22,992 nt of DNA from ZLKRG08 sp046091905 (GTDB lineage: Bacteria; Actinomycetota; Actinomycetes; Nanopelagicales; Nanopelagicaceae): positions 1 through 22,992 of the forward strand of contig JBJTCN010000077.1 in assembly GCA_046091905.1 (NCBI GenBank). Direction: 5' to 3'. The notes below the pieces were generated by a model. It was not told where the DNA came from, did not search any database, and was given only the letters and a program-made list of their open reading frames with translations. Position 1 is the first letter of the stretch, and every line of letters starts with the position of its first letter. Position numbers and translations under genes: made by a program. Below are positions 14,753-22,369 of the stretch, in pieces.

Positions 14753-14877
14753 CTCGATTTGGGGCTATTTCGACCCTATGGCAAGATTATCCCCTGCGCT
14801 CGCCGCTAATTAGTTAGATGGTTTGAGCTCATAGATAATGAGTAAGCGCGATTTAGTAAGAGTAACCAGGAGTAGTC
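14753..14877 (+). promoter_or_regulatory. rplS 5' region with strong ribosome-binding site
   Basis: AGGAG (14868-14872) lies 5 nt before the rplS ATG, one of the few canonical Shine-Dalgarno sites here. GATAAT (14834-14839) is a good -10 candidate, with no convincing -35. A small 5-bp stem CTCAT/ATGAG (14828-14842) overlaps it. No gene is seen in this gap, and trmD, the usual upstream neighbour of rplS, is absent. Confidence 0.5.
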
Positions 14878-15423
14878 ATGAACGTACTAGATGCATTAGA
14901 TGCTGCGAGCCTTCGCAAAGATATCCCGCAGTTTCGCGCTGGAGATGAATTAAAGATTCACGTCCGCGTTATCGAAGGTAACAAGTCACGTCTTCAGGTA
15001 TTCCAGGGAATAGTTATCCGTCGCCAAGGCGATGGTGTTCGTGAGACCTTCACTATCCGTAAAGTTTCATACGGCGTTGGGGTAGAACGCACCTTCCCAG
15101 TACACACTCCTGTTATCGAAAAGATTGAATTGGTAAAGAAGGGCGATGTTCGTCGCGCCAAGCTTTACTACCTACGCGATCTTCGCGGTAAGGCTGCCAA
15201 AATTCGTGAGAAGCGTGATGGCGTTGAAGGTTACGGCGATGGCATTACCTCAACTCCAGATCTAACTCCAGAAGTTGCCGAAGTTGCCGAAGTTTTTGAA
15301 GAGGTAGCAGTTGTCGAAACTCCTGCCGCTCCAGAAGCAGTCGCTGAGGCAGTTGTAGAAGTCGCAACCGAAGCTCCAGTCGCAGAAGCTGCAGCAGAAG
15401 AAACCGCAGAAGAAGCTAAGTAA
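14878..15423 (+). CDS. rplS: 50S ribosomal protein L19 with long acidic C-terminal tail
   Basis: A 181-residue protein. Residues 1-115 are a normal L19 (PQFRAGDELKIHVRVIEGNK, VFQGIVIRRQGDGVRETFTI, KLYYLRDLRGKAAKI), an SH3-like protein at the 30S-50S interface. L19 is usually about 115-120 residues; here some 66 more follow, made almost entirely of Ala, Glu, Val, Pro and Thr. From residue 121 on there are 17 acidic residues and one basic residue, the final Lys. The tail is in frame, uses the same style of codons as the core and is predicted disordered. Good Shine-Dalgarno, as expected of a highly expressed gene. It heads the rplS-lepB-rnhB unit, with lepB starting at the very next base after the stop. 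Confidence 0.96.
   Translation: MNVLDALDAASLRKDIPQFRAGDELKIHVRVIEGNKSRLQVFQGIVIRRQGDGVRETFTIRKVSYGVGVERTFPVHTPVIEKIELVKKGDVRRAKLYYLRDLRGKAAKIREKRDGVEGYGDGITSTPDLTPEVAEVAEVFEEVAVVETPAAPEAVAEAVVEVATEAPVAEAAAEETAEEAK
15271..15297 (+). repeat. Short tandem repeat in the rplS tail
   Basis: The 9-bp unit GAAGTTGCC occurs twice in a row (15271-15288), followed by a diverged copy GAAGTTTTT (15289-15297). The unit encodes Glu-Val-Ala, so copy-number change would lengthen or shorten the acidic tail in frame. Confidence 0.7.
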
Positions 15424-16077
15424 TTGTTTCGCAAGGGGTCTTTCCTCCGCGAAATTCCCGCACTCTTAATTGTTGCGGTAATTGTCTCTCTTATAATCAA
15501 GACTTTTTTCGTGCAATTTTTCTATATTCCTTCTGGGTCTATGGAAAATACACTTCAAATTAAAGACCGTGTAGCAGTAAATAAGGTTCCTTTTCTTTCG
15601 CGAGAAATACATCGCGGAGATGTAGTGGTCTTTCATGATCCGGCAAATTGGTTACCTACATGGAATAACCAAGGAGGAAATAGATACATTTTTAAAGCTA
15701 AGGAACTGCTAGTTGCGGTAGGAATTCTGCCAAATCCAACCAAGCAATTCTTAGTTAAACGCGTAATTGGTGTGGGCGGCGATAATGTTCAATGCTGCTC
15801 TGCCAAAGGTAAATTGTTGGTAAATGGTAAAGAGACTAACGAGCCATACATATTTGCAGGCAATGAACCTAGCGATATGAAATTTAATGTCACAGTGCCA
15901 AAGGGAAAAGTGTGGGTAATGGGAGATCATCGTGGCGCTTCTGCGGACTCTCGATATCACCAGGACGATATGAATAAGGGCTTTGTTCCTGAGCAAGAAA
16001 TTGTTGGGCGAGTAATTGCAGTAATTTGGCCATTTAAAAACGCGAAGTTAATCGAGCGCGTTAATGCATTTAATTGA
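15424..16077 (+). CDS. lepB: Signal peptidase I
   Basis: A 217-residue type I leader peptidase that removes Sec/Tat signal peptides at the outer face of the membrane. One N-terminal membrane helix (about 11-32) is followed by the catalytic serine S39 in IPSGSMENTL, the general base K112 in VKRVIGVGGD, and box E MGDHRGASADSR (about 167-178). The start is TTG directly after the rplS stop (TAATTG), giving a natural basic N terminus before the helix; no other start gives the full helix. No independent Shine-Dalgarno is clear, so translation probably couples to rplS. The 3' end overlaps rnhB by 14 bp. Confidence 0.93.
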   Translation: MFRKGSFLREIPALLIVAVIVSLIIKTFFVQFFYIPSGSMENTLQIKDRVAVNKVPFLSREIHRGDVVVFHDPANWLPTWNNQGGNRYIFKAKELLVAVGILPNPTKQFLVKRVIGVGGDNVQCCSAKGKLLVNGKETNEPYIFAGNEPSDMKFNVTVPKGKVWVMGDHRGASADSRYHQDDMNKGFVPEQEIVGRVIAVIWPFKNAKLIERVNAFN

Positions 16078-16672
16078 GCAATCTTTAATTAAGGCAGGTC
16101 TATCTCCGATTGCAGGAGTAGATGAGGCAGGACGTGGCGCATGTGCCGGGCCATTAGTAATTGCAAGTGTGATCTTAAAAGATACAACCTCATCAAAGTT
16201 AGCAGCGCTGAAAGATTCTAAAGAGTTGACCGAGAAAGAGCGTGAGACGCTATTTCCAATTATTCATGAAGAGGCGCTTTCGGTTTCGGTAATCACAGTA
16301 AGCCCAGAAGAGATAGATACACGTGGAGTGCATGTGGCTAATTTGGATGGTATGCGAAGAGCAGTTCAAGGTTTGGGCATCACACCAAACTATGTACTAA
16401 CTGATGGCTATGCAATTAGCGGCATGGTTACGCCATCGTTGGCAATTTGGAAAGGTGATCAAGTTGCACCATCAATTAGCGCAGCTTCGATAATCGCAAA
16501 AGTTACCCGTGATCGCATTATGGTCGAATTAGATGCGCATTTTCCTGGTTATGGTTTGGCTAAACATAAGGGCTACATCACTGTGGCACATACCAAAGCA
16601 TTAGAGACTTTCGGAGTAACTGCTATTCACCGTAAGTCTTACGCCAACGTAGCTAAGTTGCTTGTGGATTAA
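16064..16672 (+). CDS. rnhB: Ribonuclease HII
   Basis: A 202-residue enzyme that cuts RNA in RNA-DNA hybrids and single ribonucleotides embedded in DNA. The acidic metal site is complete: D20 and E21 in GVDEAGRG, D114 in LTDGYA, and D132 in KGD. The SAASIIAKVTRDRIM and GYGLAKHKGY segments are typical of HII rather than HIII or HI enzymes. ATG at 16064 lies inside the end of lepB (14-bp overlap) and gives the usual short N terminus. The rplS-lepB-rnhB order is the standard actinobacterial arrangement. Intact and of normal length for a compact RNase HII. Confidence 0.94.
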   Translation: MHLIEQSLIKAGLSPIAGVDEAGRGACAGPLVIASVILKDTTSSKLAALKDSKELTEKERETLFPIIHEEALSVSVITVSPEEIDTRGVHVANLDGMRRAVQGLGITPNYVLTDGYAISGMVTPSLAIWKGDQVAPSISAASIIAKVTRDRIMVELDAHFPGYGLAKHKGYITVAHTKALETFGVTAIHRKSYANVAKLLVD

Positions 16673-16689
16673 GTAAACGCTCCACAGGC

Positions 16690-16710
16690 GCGCAAAATTA
16701 CGTTTTGCGC
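16690..16710 (+). promoter_or_regulatory. Perfect hairpin abutting the yraN start codon
   Basis: GCGCAAAA (16690-16697) and TTTTGCGC (16703-16710) form an 8-bp perfect stem with a 5-nt loop, ending on the base before the yraN ATG. It lacks a downstream T-run. Within it TACGTT (16699-16704) ends 6 nt before the ATG and could be a leaderless -10 box. The element is either a weak terminator of the rplS unit, an operator, or a translational control hairpin. Confidence 0.5.
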
Positions 16711-17070
16711 ATGAATCAAAAACAGACTATCGGCAAGATTGGCGAAATCGCAGCTGCCGAATACTTAATTAAATTGGGATTTACAATCCTTGATCGAAAT
16801 TGGCGGACCAAAGGTGGCGAATTAGATTTAATCGCCAAAAGTCCAGCTGGAAAAGTTCATTTCATTGAAGTGAAGACGCGAAGTTCACTTGCTTTTGGCC
16901 ACCCACTTGAAGCAATTGATAGAGAGAAGGCGCATCGACTTCAGAAACTTTCACTTGCGTGGCTAGTTACCAACAATCACTTTGGTGCTGATTATCAAGT
17001 TGATGTTGCCGCGGTAACTTTAAGTCGTTCTCTGCGACCAACCATTGATTATCGTGCTGGTGTGTTATGA
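16711..17070 (+). CDS. yraN: YraN/UPF0102 family endonuclease-like protein
   Basis: A 119-residue member of the UPF0102 family, which has a restriction-endonuclease-like fold. The nuclease-type motif is intact: GGELDLIA with E37 and D39, then FIEVKTR with E53 and K55. The biological role is not settled in the literature as I know it; its constant place before comM and dprA suggests DNA processing. ATG at 16711 is preferred; a TTG two codons upstream lies in a hairpin stem. There is no Shine-Dalgarno. The stop overlaps the comM ATG by 4 bp (ATGA). Confidence 0.9.
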   Translation: MNQKQTIGKIGEIAAAEYLIKLGFTILDRNWRTKGGELDLIAKSPAGKVHFIEVKTRSSLAFGHPLEAIDREKAHRLQKLSLAWLVTNNHFGADYQVDVAAVTLSRSLRPTIDYRAGVL

Positions 17071-18569
17071 GCCTTGCAACTACTAGTGCAATTGCGCTAT
17101 CTGGATTAAATGGAGAATTAGTAACCGTAGAAGTCGATATCGCCGACGGGCTACCTGGCTTTACATTACTTGGATTACCTGATGCTGCACTTGCAGAATC
17201 TCGTGACCGAGTACGTGCGGCGATTGTAAATAGTTCACTTAGCTGGCCAAATCGAAAGGTAACCATTGCGCTATTGCCAGCCTGGTTACCAAAAGCGGGT
17301 AGTGGTTTTGATCTGCCAATCGCAATGGGAATTTTAGGTGCTCAAAATATTGTAAGAGATTTGGATAACTTCCTATTTGTTGGCGAGTTATCACTTGATG
17401 GTTCATTGCGCCATACCCGCGGAATTCTGCCATCTTTAATTTGCGCCTATCGAAATGGAATTCGAAAGGCGGTCATACCGGCGGCCAATATTGCAGAAGC
17501 AAAGCTACTTCCCGAATTAGAGGTTCTTGCTTTTACCCATCTAAAAGAGGTGGTTCATTGGTTACAGACTGGCGAAATAACCGCACAAGGTGAATTGGAT
17601 TTAGAGATTGAAAATCAAGAGAAGAATTTAGATTTTGCAGATGTAGCTGGACAATTGCCGGCTAAACGAGCCGCTGAAATTGCAGCTACTGGCGGACACA
17701 ACTTCTTGATGATTGGACCGCCAGGAGTTGGCAAGACCATGATTGCCGAGCGCCTTCCAACTATCTTGCCCCCGCTAAGCAAAGAAGAGACGCTAGAAGT
17801 AAGTGCGATTCATTCGATTACCAATAGCGATCGCGCAGTGTTATCGACAACTGCGCCATTTATTGCACCACATCACAGCACTACTCGAATTGCAATGGTG
17901 GGCGGTGGTGCGCATGTAATCAAACCAGGTGTCTGTAGTTTGGCGCATCGCGGAGTTTTATTTATAGATGAAGCTCCGGAATGCGGTAGCGGTGTTTTGG
18001 ACTCATTAAGACAACCTTTAGAAAGTGGCTCCATTACCATCTCTCGCGCCACCGGTAATCTCTCATTTCCTGCAAAGTTCATCTTGGTATTAGCTGCAAA
18101 CCCATGTCCGTGTGGCAAATTTGCCGGAAAAGGTTTGGGCTGTACTTGTACCTCAGTTCAAGTGCGCAGATATCTAAATAAATTATCTGGACCACTCTTA
18201 GATCGCATCGACTTGCGAGTAAATGTAGAGAATGTCAGTCGAATCGAGTTAGCAGAGACTAACCATGAGAGTAGCGCCCAAATAAGAGATCGAGTAATCG
18301 CGGCACGCGCTATTGCTGCAAATCGATTTAAACATGAAAAGTGGCGTTTGAATGCGGAAATTCCACCGCGCGCGCTTCGGCAGCAATATCAGCCAGTTAG
18401 AGAAGCGATGAATTTTCTACATGATGAACTGGATAAAGAAAAAATCACGGCACGCGGATTACACAAAATTATTAGAACAAGTTGGACTATCGCCGATTTA
18501 AATGGCGTAGCTCGGCCAACATTGGCAGAGGTAACTGAAAGTTACAGATTGCGAGAAGGAATTGAGTAA
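17067..18569 (+). CDS. comM: YifB/ComM family Mg-chelatase-like AAA+ ATPase
   Basis: A 500-residue protein of the ComM family, a hexameric helicase that in Vibrio promotes branch migration of transforming DNA. The N-terminal ChlI-like/Lon-protease-like domain (about 1-180) is followed by the AAA+ module: Walker A GPPGVGKT (217-224), Walker B VLFIDE (297-302), and the sensor stretch LDRIDLRV. A cysteine cluster (C347, C349, C359, C361 in NPCPCG and GCTCT) could bind metal. Full length. It sits between yraN and dprA, with a 4-bp overlap upstream and an 8-bp overlap with the dprA start downstream, so the three are one tightly coupled unit. Confidence 0.94.
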   Translation: MSLATTSAIALSGLNGELVTVEVDIADGLPGFTLLGLPDAALAESRDRVRAAIVNSSLSWPNRKVTIALLPAWLPKAGSGFDLPIAMGILGAQNIVRDLDNFLFVGELSLDGSLRHTRGILPSLICAYRNGIRKAVIPAANIAEAKLLPELEVLAFTHLKEVVHWLQTGEITAQGELDLEIENQEKNLDFADVAGQLPAKRAAEIAATGGHNFLMIGPPGVGKTMIAERLPTILPPLSKEETLEVSAIHSITNSDRAVLSTTAPFIAPHHSTTRIAMVGGGAHVIKPGVCSLAHRGVLFIDEAPECGSGVLDSLRQPLESGSITISRATGNLSFPAKFILVLAANPCPCGKFAGKGLGCTCTSVQVRRYLNKLSGPLLDRIDLRVNVENVSRIELAETNHESSAQIRDRVIAARAIAANRFKHEKWRLNAEIPPRALRQQYQPVREAMNFLHDELDKEKITARGLHKIIRTSWTIADLNGVARPTLAEVTESYRLREGIE

Positions 18570-19386
18570 CGAATTAGTAGCTAGAGCACAATTATTCGCT
18601 GCGATAGAAGGAGGCGTTAATTTTTGGGCTCGAGAGGTGATTGAAAAAGGAGCAGTGCAAGTAGTCGAGCTCTGTAAAGCAGGTGAATATAAAGAGGATA
18701 CCCGAGCCATCCTAAAGTCAAATGGTCATCAAGTTTTAGAAGAGATTGAAAAGCATGGCTTAGAGTTAATAATTCCAAATAATAAATTCATTGAATTGCC
18801 AGCGCCACCGATTGCACTCACTGTAAAGGGAAATAAGGAGTTGCTATCAAGTAAATCAATTGCAATTGTCGGAACTAGAAATCCAACTCCATATGGCCAG
18901 AAAGTAGCATCTGAAATGGCGGCTAATTTTGTAGATCGCGAATGGGTGGTAGTAAGTGGCGGTGCTTACGGAATTGATGCCGCAGCGCATAAAGGCGCAT
19001 TGATTGCAGAAGGAGAAACCATTGCGGTATTAGCATCAGGTTTAAATGTGCTCTATCCGGCAGGTAATGCCCGGCTATTTGCTGCAATAGAAGAGAGTGG
19101 ATTGCTGGTTTCTGAATATATGCCCGGCACGCCCGCGCTGCCATTTAGATTCTTAAATCGAAATCGGATTATTGCTGCAATTGCAGATGGCACGATGGTG
19201 GTCGAAGCAGCATTTCGTTCTGGCGCACTTCGCACTGCGCACGATGCGGCACACTTAAATCGAGTAGTGATGGCAATTCCGGGGCCAATAAATTCTCCAC
19301 TTTCAGAAGGTTGTCATCGAATTATCGGCGATGGTTCGGCAATTATCTGCACTGGTGTAAATGATGCAATCGAATTGATGCGATAA
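18562..19386 (+). CDS. dprA: DNA-processing protein DprA (short form)
   Basis: A 274-residue DprA/Smf protein, which loads RecA on incoming single-stranded DNA during transformation. The Rossmann-like core is clear: IVGTRNPTPYG (102-112), VVSGGAYGIDAAAHKGAL (130-147), VLASGLNVLYPAGN, and NRNRIIAAIADGTMVVEA. The family often has about 300-400 residues; here the N-terminal helical region is brief and no C-terminal winged-helix (DML1-like) domain follows the core. TTG at 18562 is the only start giving the full N terminus; it lies inside the comM end, 1-2 nt after AGAAGGA, an unusually close Shine-Dalgarno. With comM it suggests a DNA uptake or recombination capacity, though no uptake machinery is in the window. 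Confidence 0.9.
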   Translation: MSNELVARAQLFAAIEGGVNFWAREVIEKGAVQVVELCKAGEYKEDTRAILKSNGHQVLEEIEKHGLELIIPNNKFIELPAPPIALTVKGNKELLSSKSIAIVGTRNPTPYGQKVASEMAANFVDREWVVVSGGAYGIDAAAHKGALIAEGETIAVLASGLNVLYPAGNARLFAAIEESGLLVSEYMPGTPALPFRFLNRNRIIAAIADGTMVVEAAFRSGALRTAHDAAHLNRVVMAIPGPINSPLSEGCHRIIGDGSAIICTGVNDAIELMR

Positions 19387-19387
19387 T
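19382..19387 (+). promoter_or_regulatory. Putative leaderless -10 box of era
   Basis: GATAAT, five of six -10 consensus bases, overlaps the dprA stop and ends 7 nt before the era ATG. No Shine-Dalgarno is present. No good -35 is seen, and read-through from dprA is an alternative. Confidence 0.35.
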
Positions 19388-19394
19388 TAGCGCA

Positions 19395-20279
19395 ATGAAA
19401 TCGGGATTTGTAGCCATAGTTGGTAGACCAAACACCGGTAAGTCGACCCTAATAAATTCGCTAGTGGGTCAAAAAGTTGCGATCACTTCACATCATCCCA
19501 ACACCACCAGACATGCAATTCGTGGCATTGTGAATGGAGCTGATTTTCAAGCGGTCTTAGTTGATACGCCCGGAATGCATAAACCGCGCACTCTGCTTGG
19601 GCGACGACTAAACGAAGTTGTAAACGAATCACTTGAAGATGTCGATTTAGTAATCATGACCTTTCCTGCCAATGAAAAAACTGGAGCAGGTGACGAACAC
19701 ATTCTAAAAATTGTAAATGAATCACAATCCAAGAAGATTGCCGTGGTGACCAAGATTGATACCGTTGCTAAAGAGACGTTGCCGCAACGTTTAATGGAGG
19801 TCGGCACACTTGCTGATTGGGCTGAGATCATTCCAGTCTCTGCAGTTAAGGGGTTGCAGATTGACCTGCTCACAACGCTACTTTCTAAAAATTTACCAGA
19901 GGGTCCGAAGCTTTATCCAGACGACCAAAAGAGCGACCAGAGTCTAGAGAAATTAATCTGCGAACATATTCGCGAAGCCGCAATTCAAGGCGTGAGAGAA
20001 GAGCTGCCACATTCCATCACTGTAACTATTGATGAAATGGCTAAGCGAGCCGATAAAGATTTTTATGACATTCATGCCACTATTCATATAGAACGAGATT
20101 CGCAACGTGGAATTTTGCTTGGACATAAAGGTGAAACTCTTAAAACTATCGGAAGTAAGGCCCGCAAAGATATTGAAGAGCTACTTGGTGCGAAATGTTT
20201 TCTAGGGCTTCATATCAAAGTTAGTAAAGAATGGCAGAAGGATCCAAAGCTTTTGGAGCGTTTAGGATTTATGGAGTAA
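19395..20279 (+). CDS. era: GTPase Era
   Basis: A 294-residue GTPase needed for 30S subunit maturation. G1 is GRPNTGKS (10-17), G2 is in PNTTRH (T37/T38), G3 is DTPG (57-60), and G4 is TKID (119-122), with Thr where many Era proteins have Asn. The C-terminal KH domain that binds the 3' end of 16S rRNA (about 200-290) contains the GHKG loop and ends in KVSKEWQKDPKLLERLGF, typical of Era. Normal length. It follows dprA by 8 bp. The end overlaps the convergent EamA gene by 11 bp. Confidence 0.96.
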   Translation: MKSGFVAIVGRPNTGKSTLINSLVGQKVAITSHHPNTTRHAIRGIVNGADFQAVLVDTPGMHKPRTLLGRRLNEVVNESLEDVDLVIMTFPANEKTGAGDEHILKIVNESQSKKIAVVTKIDTVAKETLPQRLMEVGTLADWAEIIPVSAVKGLQIDLLTTLLSKNLPEGPKLYPDDQKSDQSLEKLICEHIREAAIQGVREELPHSITVTIDEMAKRADKDFYDIHATIHIERDSQRGILLGHKGETLKTIGSKARKDIEELLGAKCFLGLHIKVSKEWQKDPKLLERLGFME

Positions 20280-21135
20280 CTGGTCTTCGGGTGGCAAAGT
20301 AAGAGCCAACCAAGACCAATGGCAAACCGGTAAGAATGCCTTTTGTTAATGGCTCTCCTAAAATAATTACACCTAGCAGGACTGCAAAGGCAGTATTTAA
20401 ATAGGTAACTAATGAACCGCGAGCTTGGCCGATTTCTTTCATAAGTTTGAAATAAATCATAAATGCCCATCCGGTGCAGAGCGCTCCTAACCCAAACAGT
20501 GAAGCGGTAGCCTCAAAAGATGGCATTTCAGCAGGTAAATTTGAGAGCGCAGAAGGTGCAAAGACAATTGCAGTAAGTGCCATCGCAATAGCATTTATTG
20601 TCACCCCGTCGCCATTTGGCATTCCTTTAAGAATTATCGCCATCGCCGTTGAGTAGGAGATAGCCGCGAGCACTACTTGGAAGACGCTAAATGCATCGGC
20701 GGTACCAGAGATAGTTTCAATTCCAACAATCAGGATTAGACCAATAAATCCAATCACTATTCCAAGTAATCTCTTGGCGTGCCATACCGATTTATCACCG
20801 GCCATGGATGAATAAATAGTTGACCAAATAGGAACCGTCGCAACGAGTAAGCCGGCAAGACCTGAATTAATTTTAGTTTCGGCATGCGTAATTAAATACC
20901 ACGGTCCGCACATTTCGAAGATTGCATATGCAACAATCCATTTAAAACCGCGGAGCGTCTCTTTTATTACACCTCGGCTGATTGCAATAGGAAATAGAAT
21001 TGCCGCACCAATTACCACGCGGCCAAATACCACTAACGATGGGTCCCATTCGCGGACTGCAACTCGCATAAATAGATAAGGCACACCCCAAAGAAAGCCA
21101 ACCAAAATAAATTGGCCCAAGTTTTTGCGAGTCAT
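20269..21135 (-). CDS. EamA/DMT-superfamily transporter
   Basis: A 288-residue membrane protein with about ten hydrophobic helices arranged as two repeats of five, the layout of drug/metabolite transporters of the EamA family. Recognisable features are the N-terminal GFLWGVPYLFMRVAVRE segment with the early charged residue pattern and FGRVVIGA, and the second-repeat end ARGSLVTYLNTAFAVLLGVI. Substrate unknown; amino-acid or metabolite efflux is typical. ATG at 21135 lies 13 bp after the glgA(glgM) stop on the same strand, so it may be transcribed with that gene; a TAGAAT word upstream could be a separate -10. Its stop lies inside era. Confidence 0.85.
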   Translation of the reverse strand: MTRKNLGQFILVGFLWGVPYLFMRVAVREWDPSLVVFGRVVIGAAILFPIAISRGVIKETLRGFKWIVAYAIFEMCGPWYLITHAETKINSGLAGLLVATVPIWSTIYSSMAGDKSVWHAKRLLGIVIGFIGLILIVGIETISGTADAFSVFQVVLAAISYSTAMAIILKGMPNGDGVTINAIAMALTAIVFAPSALSNLPAEMPSFEATASLFGLGALCTGWAFMIYFKLMKEIGQARGSLVTYLNTAFAVLLGVIILGEPLTKGILTGLPLVLVGSYFATRRPVTP

Positions 21136-21148
21136 AAGGCTCGGAATT

Positions 21149-22315
21149 CTACTTTAAAAGCGAGGCGTAAAGTTGAATAGTCTCTTTTGCTACTGCATCC
21201 CAACCAAAATACTGCGCTGCTCTAATTCTGCCTGCTTTTCCCATTTGATTTAAGAGATCGGGCTTGCTCATTAACTCTTCAATTTGGGTTGTGAAATCAC
21301 TTTCAAATTTAGCGATGTTATTAGCGTCATAATCAACTAAACGTCCGGTTTCGTTATGTGTAACTACCTCTGGAATTCCGCCAACTTTGGAGGCAAGTAC
21401 CGCTGTTTCGCAGCCCATAGCTTCAAGATTTACGATCCCTAGTGGTTCATAAATTGAAGGACAGAGGAATAGCTCGGCATTGGTAAGCAGCGCAGTTAAA
21501 TCATCGTGTGGCGCCATTTCTTTAATCCACCAGACATTCTTGCGACTCTGCTGTAACTCTCTTATAAGTTGCTCAACTTCGGCACCTATGCCCAGTTCAT
21601 CAGGTGATCCAGCTGCAAGGACTAATCCATAATCGAGGGAGACTGATTTCCAAGCTCGTAAAAGATGGGCTAAACCTTTTTGGCGAGTGATCCGCCCAAC
21701 GAAGATTGCATAGCGGCCGGTAATTCCATGCCTGCTTAGCACTTCGGCATTTTTATTTGGCGCAAATTTATTTACATCAACACCATTTCGAATAGTGACA
21801 ACTTTTTTAGGATCTACATTTGGATAGGCTGAAAGTACATCCGCGCGCATGCCATCGGAGACGGCAATAATTGCATCTGCGGCTTCATATGCACTTCGCT
21901 CTGCCCAAGATGAGATTTGGTAACCACCACCTAATTGCTCAGCTTTCCATGGGCGTAATGGTTCTAAAGAGTGAGCGCTAACTACATGTGGAATTCCGCG
22001 CATTAAATTGGCGGTGAATCCTGCGAAGTTGGCATACCAAGTGTGCGAATGGATGATGTCAACGTTATTTAATTTATCTGCGATTGCCAAATCTGTTGCC
22101 AAAGCCTGTAATGCAGCATTTGAATTTTCAAAACCTGCAGGTGTGTTGTATCCAAAAGCATCAGATCTTGCTCCGCCAAAACAATGAACTTCAACTTCGA
22201 TATTTGGTTGGTTGCGAAGAGCTTGCGTTAACTGAACCACATGGACACCAGCTCCGCCATAAACCTGTGGTGGCCACTCCTTTGTAACAAGTCCGACCCT
22301 TATAGTTGATTGCAT
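21149..22315 (-). CDS. glgA: GT4 glycogen synthase / alpha-maltose-1-phosphate synthase, actinobacterial type
   Basis: A 388-residue GT-B glycosyltransferase of family GT4, the corynebacterial/mycobacterial GlgA type now often called GlgM, which joins glucose 1-phosphate to ADP-glucose to make maltose 1-phosphate or extends glucan. Visible are VYGGAGVHVVQL (18-29), the IIHSHTWYANFAG segment with H91, VGRITRQKG with R208 and K213 for the donor phosphates, and the E290-x7-E298 motif in YEPLGIVNLEA. It is far shorter than the enterobacterial GT5 GlgA. ATG at 22315 is preferred to a TTG two codons earlier. Divergent from glgC across 60 bp, as in Mycobacterium, so the ADP-glucose maker and user are co-located. 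Confidence 0.92.
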   Translation of the reverse strand: MQSTIRVGLVTKEWPPQVYGGAGVHVVQLTQALRNQPNIEVEVHCFGGARSDAFGYNTPAGFENSNAALQALATDLAIADKLNNVDIIHSHTWYANFAGFTANLMRGIPHVVSAHSLEPLRPWKAEQLGGGYQISSWAERSAYEAADAIIAVSDGMRADVLSAYPNVDPKKVVTIRNGVDVNKFAPNKNAEVLSRHGITGRYAIFVGRITRQKGLAHLLRAWKSVSLDYGLVLAAGSPDELGIGAEVEQLIRELQQSRKNVWWIKEMAPHDDLTALLTNAELFLCPSIYEPLGIVNLEAMGCETAVLASKVGGIPEVVTHNETGRLVDYDANNIAKFESDFTTQIEELMSKPDLLNQMGKAGRIRAAQYFGWDAVAKETIQLYASLLK

Positions 22316-22321
22316 GACCAA

Positions 22322-22327
22322 ACCTTA
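22322..22327 (-). promoter_or_regulatory. Putative leaderless -10 box of glgA (glgM)
   Basis: On the minus strand TAAGGT ends 6 nt before the ATG. It contains AAGG, so it could instead act as a weak Shine-Dalgarno at about 7 nt; the two readings cannot be separated from sequence. Confidence 0.3.
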
Positions 22328-22363
22328 TTTTTAAATACCCTATTGCGCTACCGAAGAGCCAGT

Positions 22364-22369
22364 TAGAAT
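22364..22369 (+). promoter_or_regulatory. Putative leaderless -10 box of glgC
   Basis: TAGAAT, five of six -10 consensus bases, ends 6 nt before the glgC ATG, and there is no Shine-Dalgarno. TTGCGC at 22343-22348 is a possible -35 with a short 15-bp spacer. Confidence 0.45.

Noticed and set aside
14753..14877. Possible L19-leader regulatory RNA before rplS
   Set aside because: I see only a weak 5-bp stem and scattered G/C runs; no convincing conserved fold can be drawn by eye.
15231..15500. Open frame on the minus strand across the rplS tail (Ser/Ala/Thr-rich)
   Set aside because: It is the antisense shadow of the repetitive Ala/Glu codons of the L19 tail and has no start signals.
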